Below are positions 35,846 to 43,508 of a DNA stretch of 64,000 nt, piece by piece; positions within the stretch are counted from its first letter, which is position 1; the number at the start of each line of letters is the position of its first letter. Origin of the DNA: Phenylobacterium parvum (lineage in GTDB: Bacteria > Pseudomonadota > Alphaproteobacteria > Caulobacterales > Caulobacteraceae); contig NZ_CP029479.1 of the NCBI RefSeq assembly GCF_003150835.1, forward strand, positions 2,641,501 through 2,705,500, given 5' to 3'. The notes under the pieces were generated by a model. The model was not told where the DNA came from. It saw only the letters and a list, made by a program, of their open reading frames with translations, and did not search any database. A program made the translations under genes and the position numbers.

Positions 35846-35876
35846 TTGACAGCCCCGCCCCAAAACCGCTTATTCC
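35846..35876 (+). promoter_or_regulatory. Promoter for tRNA-Ala
   Basis: A perfect TTGACA at 35846-35851 is followed after 18-19 bp by TTATTC/TATTCC, placing the start of transcription close to the 5' end of the tRNA at 35888. The -10 is weak but typical for alphaproteobacterial stable-RNA promoters. Confidence 0.6.
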
Positions 35877-35887
35877 GCGCCTTCCTT

Positions 35888-35963
35888 GGGGCCGTAGCTC
35901 AGTTGGTAGAGCGCATCGTTCGCAATGATGAGGTCAGGGGTTCGATTCCCCTCGGCTCCACCA
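35888..35963 (+). tRNA. tRNA-Ala (anticodon CGC)
   Basis: A 76-nt cloverleaf: acceptor GGGGCCG pairs with CGGCTCC (one G-T pair), followed by A and an encoded CCA. The anticodon stem CATCG/TGATG encloses TTCGCAA, giving anticodon CGC, which reads GCG alanine codons. D-arm GCTCAGTTGGTAGAGC and T-arm GTTCGATTC are normal. Confidence 0.95.
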
Positions 35964-36059
35964 GGAAGCTCCCCCCAACCTGACGCCCTCTCCTGCCGGT
36001 GACGCGCGGTCCGTCGTCGTGATACCGCTTCGACAGGCTTTCCGCAGAGGACGACCGCC

Positions 36060-36785
36060 ATGGTGGCCATCAGCCGCGCCGACTTCCTGCTCCTCATGGT
36101 CGGCCTTCGGGATTCCGATCCGGGCAAGGACGAGCAGATCGCCTTCCTGCAGTTCTGCATGGACAACGCGGCCTGGAGCCACGGCCAGTTCCTCCAGGAC
36201 CTCTGGGTGGCCTACGAGACGAAGATGCGGACCGGCGGCTTCTTCGTGGAGTTCGGGGCGACGGACGGGATCAAGTTCTCCAACACCCGGGCCCTGGAGA
36301 CCCGGCTGGGCTGGAGCGGCATCCTCGCCGAGCCGGCGCGCATCTGGTACCCGGCCCTGCGCCGCAACCGGGCCTGCTTCATCGACGACCGCTGCGTCTG
36401 GACCAAGACCGGAGAGACCCTGGTCTTCAACCAGCCGGCCATCGCCGCCCACTCCACCATCGACGCCTATTCCAGGGGCGACAGCCTGGCCGGCACCCGG
36501 GCGGAGGGCCGGCGGTACGAGGTGACCACCGTGTCCCTGAACGACCTCCTGGCGCACTGGAATGCGCCCCGGCGGATCGACTACCTGTCCATCGACACCG
36601 AGGGCTCGGAGCTCGATATCCTGCAGGCCCTGGACTTCGGCGCCTGGGAGATCCGCCTGATCACGGTGGAGCACAACCACACGCCCAAGCGGCGCGAGAT
36701 TCACGATTTCCTAGTCTCGAAGGGCTACCAACGGAAATTCGAGAGGCTGTCCAACGTCGACGACTGGTACGTGCGGACCTACTGA
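36060..36785 (+). CDS. FkbM-family methyltransferase
   Basis: A 241-residue SAM-dependent methyltransferase. Motif I is [11 protein letters not shown] (near residue 61) and the FkbM signature is [14 protein letters not shown] (near residue 180), followed by ITVEHNH. It is shorter than the FkbM protein at 8120 and lacks its N-terminal extension. Members methylate sugar or small-molecule hydroxyls. AGAGGA lies before the ATG. It sits alone after tRNA-Ala. Confidence 0.85.
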   Translation: MVAISRADFLLLMVGLRDSDPGKDEQIAFLQFCMDNAAWSHGQFLQDLWVAYETKMRTGGFFVEFGATDGIKFSNTRALETRLGWSGILAEPARIWYPALRRNRACFIDDRCVWTKTGETLVFNQPAIAAHSTIDAYSRGDSLAGTRAEGRRYEVTTVSLNDLLAHWNAPRRIDYLSIDTEGSELDILQALDFGAWEIRLITVEHNHTPKRREIHDFLVSKGYQRKFERLSNVDDWYVRTY

Positions 36786-36864
36786 ACCCGGGGGGAAATT
36801 GGGGGAAAAATGCGGAGGGGGCGGCAGGTCCGCCGCCCGGCTCATTCTGGGGGGGAATGCCGAC

Positions 36865-37695
36865 GTGATCCGCCGGGTCCTCCCGCTCGCCGCCATTGCG
36901 TTCCTGCTGTCCGGCTGTGGCGCACCCGTCGCGGCGGTCCTGGCCGTCACGGTCTGCAAGGTCCCTGCGAGCGCGGCGCGGATTCCCGCCTGCCAGGCGC
37001 TGGCGGGCGCCCCTGGAGACACCCCAGCCCCCATGGTCGGCGTCGCGGGGCGCGCGGACGTGTTCCTCTCCGACAGCCTCGACGTCACGGTAACCGGCGT
37101 GGCGCAGAAGCGCAGCGCCCCCACCACCCGCGGCTCCACGATCCTTCGGACGCTCCAGCCCGGCGAGCGCCTTTCCGGGCGCTGGGTGCAGGGCGCGGAC
37201 GGCGAGTCCCGGTGGCTGAAGACGACGGATGACGGCTATGTCTGGGACGGAAACCTGGGCGTACCCGGGTCGCTCACCCCCGAGGGGATCGAAGGCGTCC
37301 GGGTGGGCGCCGCCTACGCCCAAGTCCGGCCGCGCCTGTCCGCGGAGGGGGTCTACAGTTCCCAGGACAGCACATGGGACAAGGCCGCCTGCGAAGTCTA
37401 CCCGACGCGGGACGGGCGGGCCTACGCCATGGTCGAGGACGGCCGCGTGACACGGATCTCGGTGGAGGACCGGCGGCTCCTGACGGCCGAAGGCATCCAC
37501 GTCGGCTCGACCGAGGGCGAGCTGCGCTCGGCCTACGGCGCCCGCCTTCAGAAGAGGGAAAACCCCTACGCCGGGGCGGACTTCGTGATCTGGACCGGGT
37601 CCGAGCGGGGAATGCTGTTCAATGTCTACGAGGGCAGGGTCACGGAGATCCGCGCTGGCGGCCGGTCGATCCAGTACGTGGAGGGCTGCCTCTGA
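36865..37695 (+). CDS. Lipoprotein with SH3-like domain
   Basis: A 276-residue protein starting at a GTG (36865) behind a G-rich Shine-Dalgarno. The signal ends in lipobox LSGC (Cys18), and the next residues, GAPVAAVLAVTVCKVPA and IPAC, closely repeat those of the lipoprotein at 15740. Residues 65-130 resemble a bacterial SH3 domain (ITRGSTILRTLQPGE-like pattern, GRWVQGADGESRWLKT, GYVWDGNL). The rest (VRVGAAYAQVRPRLSAEG and HVGSTEGELRSAYGARL) contains two copies of a G-x-S/A-Y/T-x-E/Q-v-R motif typical of periplasmic beta domains. It heads an operon with DUF2752 and TM2 genes. Role unknown. Confidence 0.8.
   Translation: MIRRVLPLAAIAFLLSGCGAPVAAVLAVTVCKVPASAARIPACQALAGAPGDTPAPMVGVAGRADVFLSDSLDVTVTGVAQKRSAPTTRGSTILRTLQPGERLSGRWVQGADGESRWLKTTDDGYVWDGNLGVPGSLTPEGIEGVRVGAAYAQVRPRLSAEGVYSSQDSTWDKAACEVYPTRDGRAYAMVEDGRVTRISVEDRRLLTAEGIHVGSTEGELRSAYGARLQKRENPYAGADFVIWTGSERGMLFNVYEGRVTEIRAGGRSIQYVEGCL
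37680..37685 (+). promoter_or_regulatory. Shine-Dalgarno GGAGGG for a CTG start
   Basis: GGAGGG lies 6 bp before CTG at 37692, inside the last codons of the lipoprotein gene. It is the only well-placed ribosome-binding site for the DUF2752 frame, which has no ATG, GTG or TTG near its family-typical beginning. Confidence 0.5.
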
Positions 37696-38060
37696 GACGT
37701 CCGCAACCCGCTGGCGGAGAACGCCCGGGAACCCTCGCGGGCCTGCGCTCCGCTGGCCTGCCGAGGGGGCTCGACGCCCTCTTCCGCGCGGGCCTGGCCC
37801 CCGCCGTCGCGGCCTGGTCCCTCAGCCTCGGGACCCCCGTGGGCGACCACGCGCCGGGCTGCCTGTTCCGCCTTCTCCTCGACCAGGACTGCTGGGGCTG
37901 CGGGACCCTGAGGGCCCTGGCCGCCCTCCTGCGCCTCGACCTCCCCGGCGCCCTGGCGCTCAACCCTCTCAGCCCGCTCGTTGCAGCGACCCTCGTCGCC
38001 GTGTCCGCCGGCGGGCTCCTGGAACTTCACGCCCATAACCGGAGATCTCCAAATGGCTGA
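37692..38060 (+). CDS. DUF2752 family membrane protein, probable CTG start
   Basis: A 122-residue protein with the DUF2752 hallmark CLFRLLLDQDCWGCGTLRAL (cysteine-rich loop between two membrane helices) and the following LNPLSPLVAA segment. Function of the family is unknown. The reading frame has no ATG, GTG or TTG between the middle of the lipoprotein gene and the conserved domain. The best start is CTG at 37692, which overlaps the lipoprotein stop as CTGA and has GGAGGG 6 bp upstream, mirroring the ATGA/GTGA junctions elsewhere in this window. The 3' end overlaps the TM2 gene by 8 bp. Confidence 0.7.
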   Translation: MRRPQPAGGERPGTLAGLRSAGLPRGLDALFRAGLAPAVAAWSLSLGTPVGDHAPGCLFRLLLDQDCWGCGTLRALAALLRLDLPGALALNPLSPLVAATLVAVSAGGLLELHAHNRRSPNG

Positions 38061-38415
38061 ATTCACCTTCATGGAGCAGCAGATGCTGACCCAGGACCTC
38101 ACCGATCAGCAGAAGGTCCTGTTCAACGGCCAGTTCGCATCCGAGAAGAAGGACAGGACCCTGATCTTCGTCCTGTCGATCCTGTTCGGCACCCTGGGCG
38201 TCGACCGCTTCATGGTGGGCGACATCGGCTTCGGCATCCTGAAGCTGCTCACATTCGGCGGCTGCGGCATCCTCTGGCTCGTGGACCTGTTCCTGATCTG
38301 GGGCCGGGTCGACGACTTCAACCGCCGCAAGGCCTCCGAACTGGTCGCCACGATCAAGATGACGACGCCCGCAGCCCCGCCGCCGGCCGCACCGGCGGCG
38401 ACGCCGGCGGCCTAG
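38053..38415 (+). CDS. TM2 domain-containing protein
   Basis: A 120-residue protein with a cytosolic N-terminus (residues 1-38), then a TM2 domain: two membrane helices around LGVDRFMVGDIGFGILKLLTFGGCGILWLVD, and an Ala/Pro-rich C-terminal tail. TM2 proteins are small inner-membrane proteins of unknown role. GGAGAT precedes the ATG. It is third in the lipoprotein/DUF2752/TM2 operon. Confidence 0.88.
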   Translation: MAEFTFMEQQMLTQDLTDQQKVLFNGQFASEKKDRTLIFVLSILFGTLGVDRFMVGDIGFGILKLLTFGGCGILWLVDLFLIWGRVDDFNRRKASELVATIKMTTPAAPPPAAPAATPAA

Positions 38416-38426
38416 GCCTGCGCAGC

Positions 38427-38463
38427 GGAGGGGTTCAGCCGTCCGTCGGTTGACCCCCTCCGT
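38427..38463 (+). terminator. Hairpin after the lipoprotein/DUF2752/TM2 operon
   Basis: GGAGGGG-TTCA and TTGACCCCCTCC can pair across a short loop just after the TM2 stop codon. The hairpin partly overlaps the beginning of the dispersed repeat. No T-run is present, so this is a moderate prediction. Confidence 0.4.
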
Positions 38464-38537
38464 CCCGCTACGCGGTCCACCTCCCCCTTGGGGGAGGAAT
38501 TCCGGAGGCATTGCTCCCCCAAGGGGGAGCTGTCGTC
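38449..38537 (+). repeat. Intergenic palindromic repeat, copy 2
   Basis: This block between the TM2 gene and the DNA glycosylase gene shares with the block at 34171 (opposite strand) GACCCCCTCCGTCCCG, GGTCCACCTCCCCCT, GGGGGAGGAATT and ATTGCTCCCC. It contains two strong hairpins, CTCCCCCTTGGGGGAG and GCTCCCCCAAGGGGGAGC. It is a second member of the same dispersed repeat family. Confidence 0.8.
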
Positions 38538-38551
38538 TTGCGGGAATGGGC

Positions 38552-39181
38552 CTAATGGCTGGCCGCCGCCTTGTAAGCGCGGCTCCAGCGCTCGGGAATC
38601 TGCTTCCAGTCCTCGCGGCGGAAAGCCCTCATGATCGGCGAGGGATGGACGGAGCTGAAGAGGCTGAAGCCGCCGCCAGTCAGAAGCGGACGGGCTTCTT
38701 CAGCCCTGGCGCCCACGAGCACCACGGCCTTCAGCTGCGGTAGCAGCTGGACGAGGCGTAGAGCCTCAAGAGCGCCCTCCCTCACCTCGCGCGCCGTCAC
38801 CTTCCGCGTGCCGTTCCAGCCGGGGATAAGGTTCCAGAGCACGGTCTCCCGTCGAGGGATGCCGGCGTCTCGCATGAAGTTGAAGATGGCCTCGGCGGTG
38901 GGATCATCATTGTCGCGACTGATGAATCCCGAGCCAGCTCGACCGGGCCGCGAAGCCGAGGTCATGGGCCCGGGCTTTTCGAGCAGGAAGAGCAGTCGAG
39001 CCTCGACGCCGCCATCCAGGGGATCGAAGTCGGGGAATTCGTCGGATGAGCGGGCCCTGAGCCGTTCCACATAGGCGATCAGGGGATGGATGTGCGGCTG
39101 CGCAAGGAGCCCGCGCCGCATCGCCCGGGCATCAGGGTCGCGAAGGCTGCGGGGCGTCTCAGGGCCCGGCCCCAGGCTCAC
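38552..39181 (-). CDS. Uracil-DNA glycosylase-family protein
   Basis: A 209-residue protein of the uracil-DNA glycosylase superfamily. LFLLEKPGPMTS is the first conserved strand-loop, DDPTAEAIFNFMRDAG and VLWNLIPGWNG follow, and SSVHPSP near the C-terminus is the minor-groove motif with its histidine. Members remove uracil or other damaged bases; some relatives are inactive. The GTG start overlaps the sugar isomerase stop as GTGA, so it lies oddly at the end of a sugar-oxidation operon. Activity is inferred from motifs only. Confidence 0.7.
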   Translation of the reverse strand: MSLGPGPETPRSLRDPDARAMRRGLLAQPHIHPLIAYVERLRARSSDEFPDFDPLDGGVEARLLFLLEKPGPMTSASRPGRAGSGFISRDNDDPTAEAIFNFMRDAGIPRRETVLWNLIPGWNGTRKVTAREVREGALEALRLVQLLPQLKAVVLVGARAEEARPLLTGGGFSLFSSVHPSPIMRAFRREDWKQIPERWSRAYKAAASH

Positions 39182-39909
39182 CCCAGTCCCCGGAGGTAGC
39201 GCAAGCTCGCCTCCACGCTGGGCCAGTAGGGGTCCGGCGGGAAGTCGTGCTCGACAAAGCGGTGCTCGACGCCGACCTCGGATCCGGCGGCCAGGAGGGC
39301 GGGGAAGTCGAGGGTCCCGGCGCCCACATTGTCCATGCCGCCGTCTTCCCGGTAGTCCTTCAGGTGCAGGAGGCGCACGCGGTCGGCCAGCTGGCGGATC
39401 ATGGCCAGGGGGTCCTCGCCGCCGCGCTTCAGCCAGTAGACGTCGAGCTCGAAGCTGACGCGGGCGGGGTCGAGGCCGGCGACCAGGCGGTCGAAGGGGC
39501 GGGTCCCTTCGGCGTCCGGCGCGAACTCGAAGTCGTGGTGGTGGTAGGCGACGCGGAAGCCGGCGTCGGTCGCCGTCAGGGCGAAGGCGTTCAGGTCGGC
39601 GATCACCCGGTCCCAGTCGCGCTGGTCCGGCATGACGAAGGGCAGGACGATCCAGCGGCAGCCGAGGTGGCGGGCCATGGCCAGGACGGCCTCTGGCCGG
39701 TCCCGCATGTCGTCGATCCCGGCGTGGACGGAGGGGCAGTCCAGGCCGATGGCCGCCAGGTGGTCGCCCAGGTCGGCGAAGTCCATGGACAGGGGGGCGG
39801 CGAACTCCACGGCGTCGTAACCGATCTCGCGGATGCGGCTGAGGGTCCCCTTGGGGTCGGCGGCGAAGGGCTTGCGCAGGGTGTAGAGCTGCAGGCCGTA
39901 GGCGGTCAT
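39178..39909 (-). CDS. Sugar phosphate isomerase/epimerase (TIM barrel)
   Basis: A 243-residue xylose-isomerase-like TIM barrel. GLQLYTLRKPF opens the barrel, and the metal ligands are suggested by YHHHDFEF, FELDVYWLKRGG, LLHLKDY and VEHDFPPDPY. Members isomerise or epimerise sugars or keto-sugars. It is coupled on both sides (ATGA to the GMC gene, GTGA to the glycosylase gene). Together with the other two barrels of this operon it suggests several rearrangement steps on one sugar or cyclitol. Confidence 0.88.
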   Translation of the reverse strand: MTAYGLQLYTLRKPFAADPKGTLSRIREIGYDAVEFAAPLSMDFADLGDHLAAIGLDCPSVHAGIDDMRDRPEAVLAMARHLGCRWIVLPFVMPDQRDWDRVIADLNAFALTATDAGFRVAYHHHDFEFAPDAEGTRPFDRLVAGLDPARVSFELDVYWLKRGGEDPLAMIRQLADRVRLLHLKDYREDGGMDNVGAGTLDFPALLAAGSEVGVEHRFVEHDFPPDPYWPSVEASLRYLRGLG

Positions 39910-41567
39910 CCGAGGACTCCGTCGCGGAGGAGGTCGGCGGCGTGGTTCGCCGTCCGGGCCGAGAGGGCCATGTAGGTCAGGGACGGGTTCATCGAGGCGC
40001 TGGAGGCCATGACCGCCCCGTCGGACAGGAAGAGGTTGGGAACCTGGTGAGCCTGGCCCCAGCCGTTGACCACCGAGGTCGCCGGGTCGCGGCCCATGCG
40101 CGCCGTGCCCATCTCGTGGATCCGGTCGCCGGGCGGAGTGATGTGCTCGGCGGCCTCCTCCCAGCGGTTGAGGTCGACACAGCCGGCGGCCTTGAGCATC
40201 TGGTGCGCGTCGCGGGCGGCCTCACGCATCATCAGGTACTCGTTGCGGCCGTGGGCGGCGTCGATCACCGGCACGGGGACGCCCCAGGCGTCCTTGCGCG
40301 TCGCCGACAGGGTGACCCGGTTGTCCGGGTTGGGCAGGACCTCGCCGAAGGGCATGAGCGACATGGACCAGGGCATGCCGCCCGGGGCCTCGGACCGGCG
40401 GGTGCGCACCGCCCCGCCCTGCATGCCGAAGCCGCGCAGGTAGGGCTTGTCGTCTTCGGTGACGTTGGCGTAGCGCGGGACATAGATGCCGGTCGGGCGC
40501 TCGCCCGGGTCCGGCTCGTCCTGGAAGCCCGGCCAGCGGCCGACGATGGGCCGGGTGCTGACATGGTCCATGAGGTTGCGCCCCACCTGGTCGCTGCCGT
40601 TGGCTAGGCCCCTCGGGAAGGCGTCCGACACCGAGTTCAGGAGCAGGGCCGAAGTGTTGATGCTGGAGGCGTTGAGGAAGACCATCCGGGCCGAATAGGT
40701 GCGGGCGGCCTTGGTCACGCGGTCGATGACCCGCACGCCGGTGACGCGGCCGAGCCCGGCGTCGTACTCCACCGAGGCGACGACGGCGTCGGTGACCACG
40801 GTCAGGTTGCCTGTAGCCTGGGCGGCCGGAAGGGTGGCCGCCTGGGTGGAGAAATAGCCGCCCAGGTTGCAGCCGTGGGCGCAGCGCAGCTTGCCCTCGC
40901 AGCGCTTGCGGCCCAGGTCCTGGTGGGTCTTGGTGGTGCGGCTGAGGTTGGCGACCCGACCCATGATCAGATTCCGGGTGGGGAAGGCCGCCTCGATGTT
41001 GGCCTTCACCGCCTCCTCGACGGCGTTCATCGGCCAGGGCGGCAGGAAGTCGCCGTCGGGCAGCTGGCACAGGCCGTCATAGTCGCCGCTGATGCCGGCG
41101 AAGGCCTCCACGTGGTCATACCAGGGAGCGAGGTCGTCATACCGGATCGGCCAGTCGACCCCGTGGCCGTCCTTCAGGTTGGACTCGAAGTCCTGAGGCG
41201 CCCAGCGGTAGGACTGGCGGCCCCAGGTCAGGGAGCGGCCGCCCAGCTGGTAGCCCCGTATCCAGCGGTAGGGCTTGCCCGGCGCGGTCTCGTAGGGGTG
41301 GTCGTAGTCGCTGGCCCAGAACTTCTTGTTGGACTCGAAGAGGGCGTAGGAGACGCCGACATAGTAGGGGAAGTGCTTCTCGCGCTCCTCCAGGGCGATC
41401 TGGTCCTCGCTGCGCTTCAGGCTGGCGGCCAGGTCGTTGCTGTAGTCCTCGCCGTGCCGGACCTCCGGCCCGCGCTCGAGCATCAGGACCTTCAGCCCCC
41501 GCTCGCACAGCTCCTTGGCGACCCAGCCGCCGCTGATCCCCGAACCGACGACAATGGCGTCAAACAT
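39906..41567 (-). CDS. GMC-family FAD oxidoreductase
   Basis: A 553-residue glucose-methanol-choline oxidoreductase. The FAD motif VVGSGISGG is at residues 6-14, GGRSLTWGRQSYRW follows, and the C-terminal active-site elements are IHEMGTARMG (His) and SASMNPSLT (Asn). CAHGCNLGG suggests a cysteine pair near the substrate site. No Tat signal is seen, and no gluconate-dehydrogenase subunit-3 gene is adjacent, although that partner often exports this branch. It probably oxidises a sugar or polyol hydroxyl, possibly at C3 as in glucoside 3-dehydrogenases. GGGAG lies before the ATG; the gene overlaps the preceding one by 8 bp. Confidence 0.88.
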   Translation of the reverse strand: MFDAIVVGSGISGGWVAKELCERGLKVLMLERGPEVRHGEDYSNDLAASLKRSEDQIALEEREKHFPYYVGVSYALFESNKKFWASDYDHPYETAPGKPYRWIRGYQLGGRSLTWGRQSYRWAPQDFESNLKDGHGVDWPIRYDDLAPWYDHVEAFAGISGDYDGLCQLPDGDFLPPWPMNAVEEAVKANIEAAFPTRNLIMGRVANLSRTTKTHQDLGRKRCEGKLRCAHGCNLGGYFSTQAATLPAAQATGNLTVVTDAVVASVEYDAGLGRVTGVRVIDRVTKAARTYSARMVFLNASSINTSALLLNSVSDAFPRGLANGSDQVGRNLMDHVSTRPIVGRWPGFQDEPDPGERPTGIYVPRYANVTEDDKPYLRGFGMQGGAVRTRRSEAPGGMPWSMSLMPFGEVLPNPDNRVTLSATRKDAWGVPVPVIDAAHGRNEYLMMREAARDAHQMLKAAGCVDLNRWEEAAEHITPPGDRIHEMGTARMGRDPATSVVNGWGQAHQVPNLFLSDGAVMASSASMNPSLTYMALSARTANHAADLLRDGVLG

Positions 41568-42345
41568 TCCGTACTCCCGCTTCGGCGCCGGCGTTGAACA
41601 GGGCGATGGCCTGGGCGAGGGCGGCGACCGGCTCGCCCCGCGGCACGAACTCGTGGCCCACCCACTGGCCGTAGCCCTTGCGGGCCAGGAGGCCGGCGAT
41701 GGCGGGCCAGTTGATCTCCTGCCGGTCGTCCAGGTCGCGGCGGCCCGGGGCGCCGGCCGTGTGGACATGGCCGATCAGGTCGAGGTGGTCGACGATGGTC
41801 CGGCTCAGGTCGCCCTCCATCAGCTGCATGTGATAGCCGTCGTAGAGGAGGCGCAGGCCCGGGTCGTCCAGTTGACGCACGATCTCGGCCCCGAAGGCGG
41901 TGCGGTCGCACTGGTGGCCGGGATGGTCGACCTTGCTGTTCAGCAGCTCCAGCAGGAGGCGCACGCCGGTCCCGCGAGCGTGCTCCACCACCGGGCCCAG
42001 GCCCTCGACGCAGGCGGCGATGGCCGGGGCGTCGGCGCCGTCGCCGATCCGCGAGCCCGAGAAGACGATCACCGCCTCGCAGCCGCCGGCGGCGGCGTCA
42101 TCGATCCGCTGGCGGACTTCGTCTCGCAGGGCGGCGTGGCGGGCGGGATCATTGAAGCCGACTTCCAGGGCGTGACCACTGAGGGTGACCACCGACAGGC
42201 CAAGGTCCTGGGCCACGGGCCAGAGGTCGTCGGGCAGCATTTCCACGCCTTTCGCCCCTGCGCCGGCAGCGCCGGCCAGGAGGGCCCTGGGGTCGGTGTC
42301 AGGCGCCATGGCGAAGGACCACCAGGCGAAGCTCTGCCGGATCAT
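41560..42345 (-). CDS. Hydroxypyruvate isomerase-like TIM-barrel protein
   Basis: A 261-residue xylose-isomerase-like barrel close to the hydroxypyruvate isomerase (Hyi/OtnI) branch: MIRQSFAWWSF start, GAKGVEMLP, LLLELLNSKVDHPGH, LLYDGYHMQLMEGDL and GHVHTAGAPGR. Glu, Asp, His and Glu metal ligands fall in these segments. It overlaps the Gfo/Idh stop as ATGA and runs into the GMC gene. It probably interconverts keto forms of the sugar processed by this operon; true hydroxypyruvate activity is not implied. Confidence 0.85.
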   Translation of the reverse strand: MIRQSFAWWSFAMAPDTDPRALLAGAAGAGAKGVEMLPDDLWPVAQDLGLSVVTLSGHALEVGFNDPARHAALRDEVRQRIDDAAAGGCEAVIVFSGSRIGDGADAPAIAACVEGLGPVVEHARGTGVRLLLELLNSKVDHPGHQCDRTAFGAEIVRQLDDPGLRLLYDGYHMQLMEGDLSRTIVDHLDLIGHVHTAGAPGRRDLDDRQEINWPAIAGLLARKGYGQWVGHEFVPRGEPVAALAQAIALFNAGAEAGVRNV

Positions 42346-43508
42346 GCGGCCTCCTCGGAAAGGGAAATCCAGGCCCCGTCAGCAGCGGCGCTGCGGACGG
42401 CGGCGGTGATGAAGGCCACGCCCTCGACGCCCTCGCGCACCCCGGGCAGGCCGGACAGGCGGTCGGGGGGCGCCTGTCCCGCCCGATGGGCGAGGAGGAG
42501 GTCGGCGGCGTCGGCGTAGATCTGGGCGAAACCCTCGAGGTAGCCCTCGGGGTGGCCGGCGGGCAGGCGGGTGGCGCCCTCGGCGGCGGGGGACAGGCCC
42601 GGCCCGCCCCGGCGCAGGACCTGCGGAGCCTCGCCGAGCCGGGCGAAGCGCAGGTAGTCGGGCTCTTCCTGGGACCAGTCCAGGGCGGCGTCGGCGCCGA
42701 TCACCCTCAGGCGCAGGCCGTTGGAGGCGCCGATGGCCACCTGGCTGGCCCAGAGCTGGCCGCGCGCGCCGCCGGCCCAGCGAAGGCGCGCCTGGACGTC
42801 ATCGTCCAGCCGCCGTCCAGCGACGAAACGGGAGGTCTCGGCGCTGACCGCCGAAGGCGTCTCGCCGGTCACGAAGGCCGCCAGGTGGAAGGCGTGGGTG
42901 GCGATGTCCCCCAGGGCGCCGCCGGGGCCCGCCTTGTCCGGATCGCCACGCCAGTCGGCCTGGCGGTTGCCGGGCAGGTCGCGGGCCAGCCAGTCCTGGG
43001 CGTACTCGGCCTGGACCACCCGGATCGGCCCCAGCACGCCGCGCGCCACCAGGTCCCGGGCGTGCCGCACCATGGGATAGCCGCTGTAGTTGTGGGTCAG
43101 TACGAAGGGCAAGCCGGTGCGGGCGACCAGGTCGGAAAGGGCCTTCGCCTCCGCGGGCCCTGTGGTCAGGGGCTTGTCGCAGATCACCGCGACCCCCGCC
43201 TCGAGGAAGGCCCGGGCGGGAGCGAAGTGGGCGGCGTTGGGGGTGACGATGGCGACGGCGTCGATCCCGTCCGGACGGGCGGCCTCGGCCCGGGCCATTT
43301 CGGCGAAGTCGCCGTAGCTTCGGTCCGGGTCCAGGCCCAGGCCCAGGCCGAAGGCCCGCGACCGCTCCGGGTCCGAGGAAAAGGCGCCGGCGACCAGGGT
43401 CCAGCGGTCGTCGAGCCGGGCGGCCATGCGGTGGACGGCGCCGATGAAGGCGCCCTCCCCGCCGCCGACCATGCCGAGCCGAAGGCGGCGCTCAGCGGTC
43501 AAGGCCAA
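42342..43508 (-). CDS. Gfo/Idh/MocA-family oxidoreductase
   Basis: A 388-residue NAD(P)-dependent dehydrogenase with the Rossmann motif GMVGGGEGAFIG, the second motif CDKPLTT (replacing the usual EKP) and a likely catalytic His in GALGDIATHAFHL. Relatives include 3-keto-glycoside reductases such as YcjS. It starts at a TTG (43508, or 43502) that overlaps the stop of the upstream isomerase. In the operon it could reduce or oxidise a keto-sugar made by the GMC enzyme. Confidence 0.88.
   Translation of the reverse strand: MALTAERRLRLGMVGGGEGAFIGAVHRMAARLDDRWTLVAGAFSSDPERSRAFGLGLGLDPDRSYGDFAEMARAEAARPDGIDAVAIVTPNAAHFAPARAFLEAGVAVICDKPLTTGPAEAKALSDLVARTGLPFVLTHNYSGYPMVRHARDLVARGVLGPIRVVQAEYAQDWLARDLPGNRQADWRGDPDKAGPGGALGDIATHAFHLAAFVTGETPSAVSAETSRFVAGRRLDDDVQARLRWAGGARGQLWASQVAIGASNGLRLRVIGADAALDWSQEEPDYLRFARLGEAPQVLRRGGPGLSPAAEGATRLPAGHPEGYLEGFAQIYADAADLLLAHRAGQAPPDRLSGLPGVREGVEGVAFITAAVRSAAADGAWISLSEEAA

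Noticed and set aside
35870..36166. Minus-strand reading frame over tRNA-Ala containing NRTPDL and YQLSYGP
   Set aside because: It is the well-known false protein produced by reading a tRNA gene backwards.
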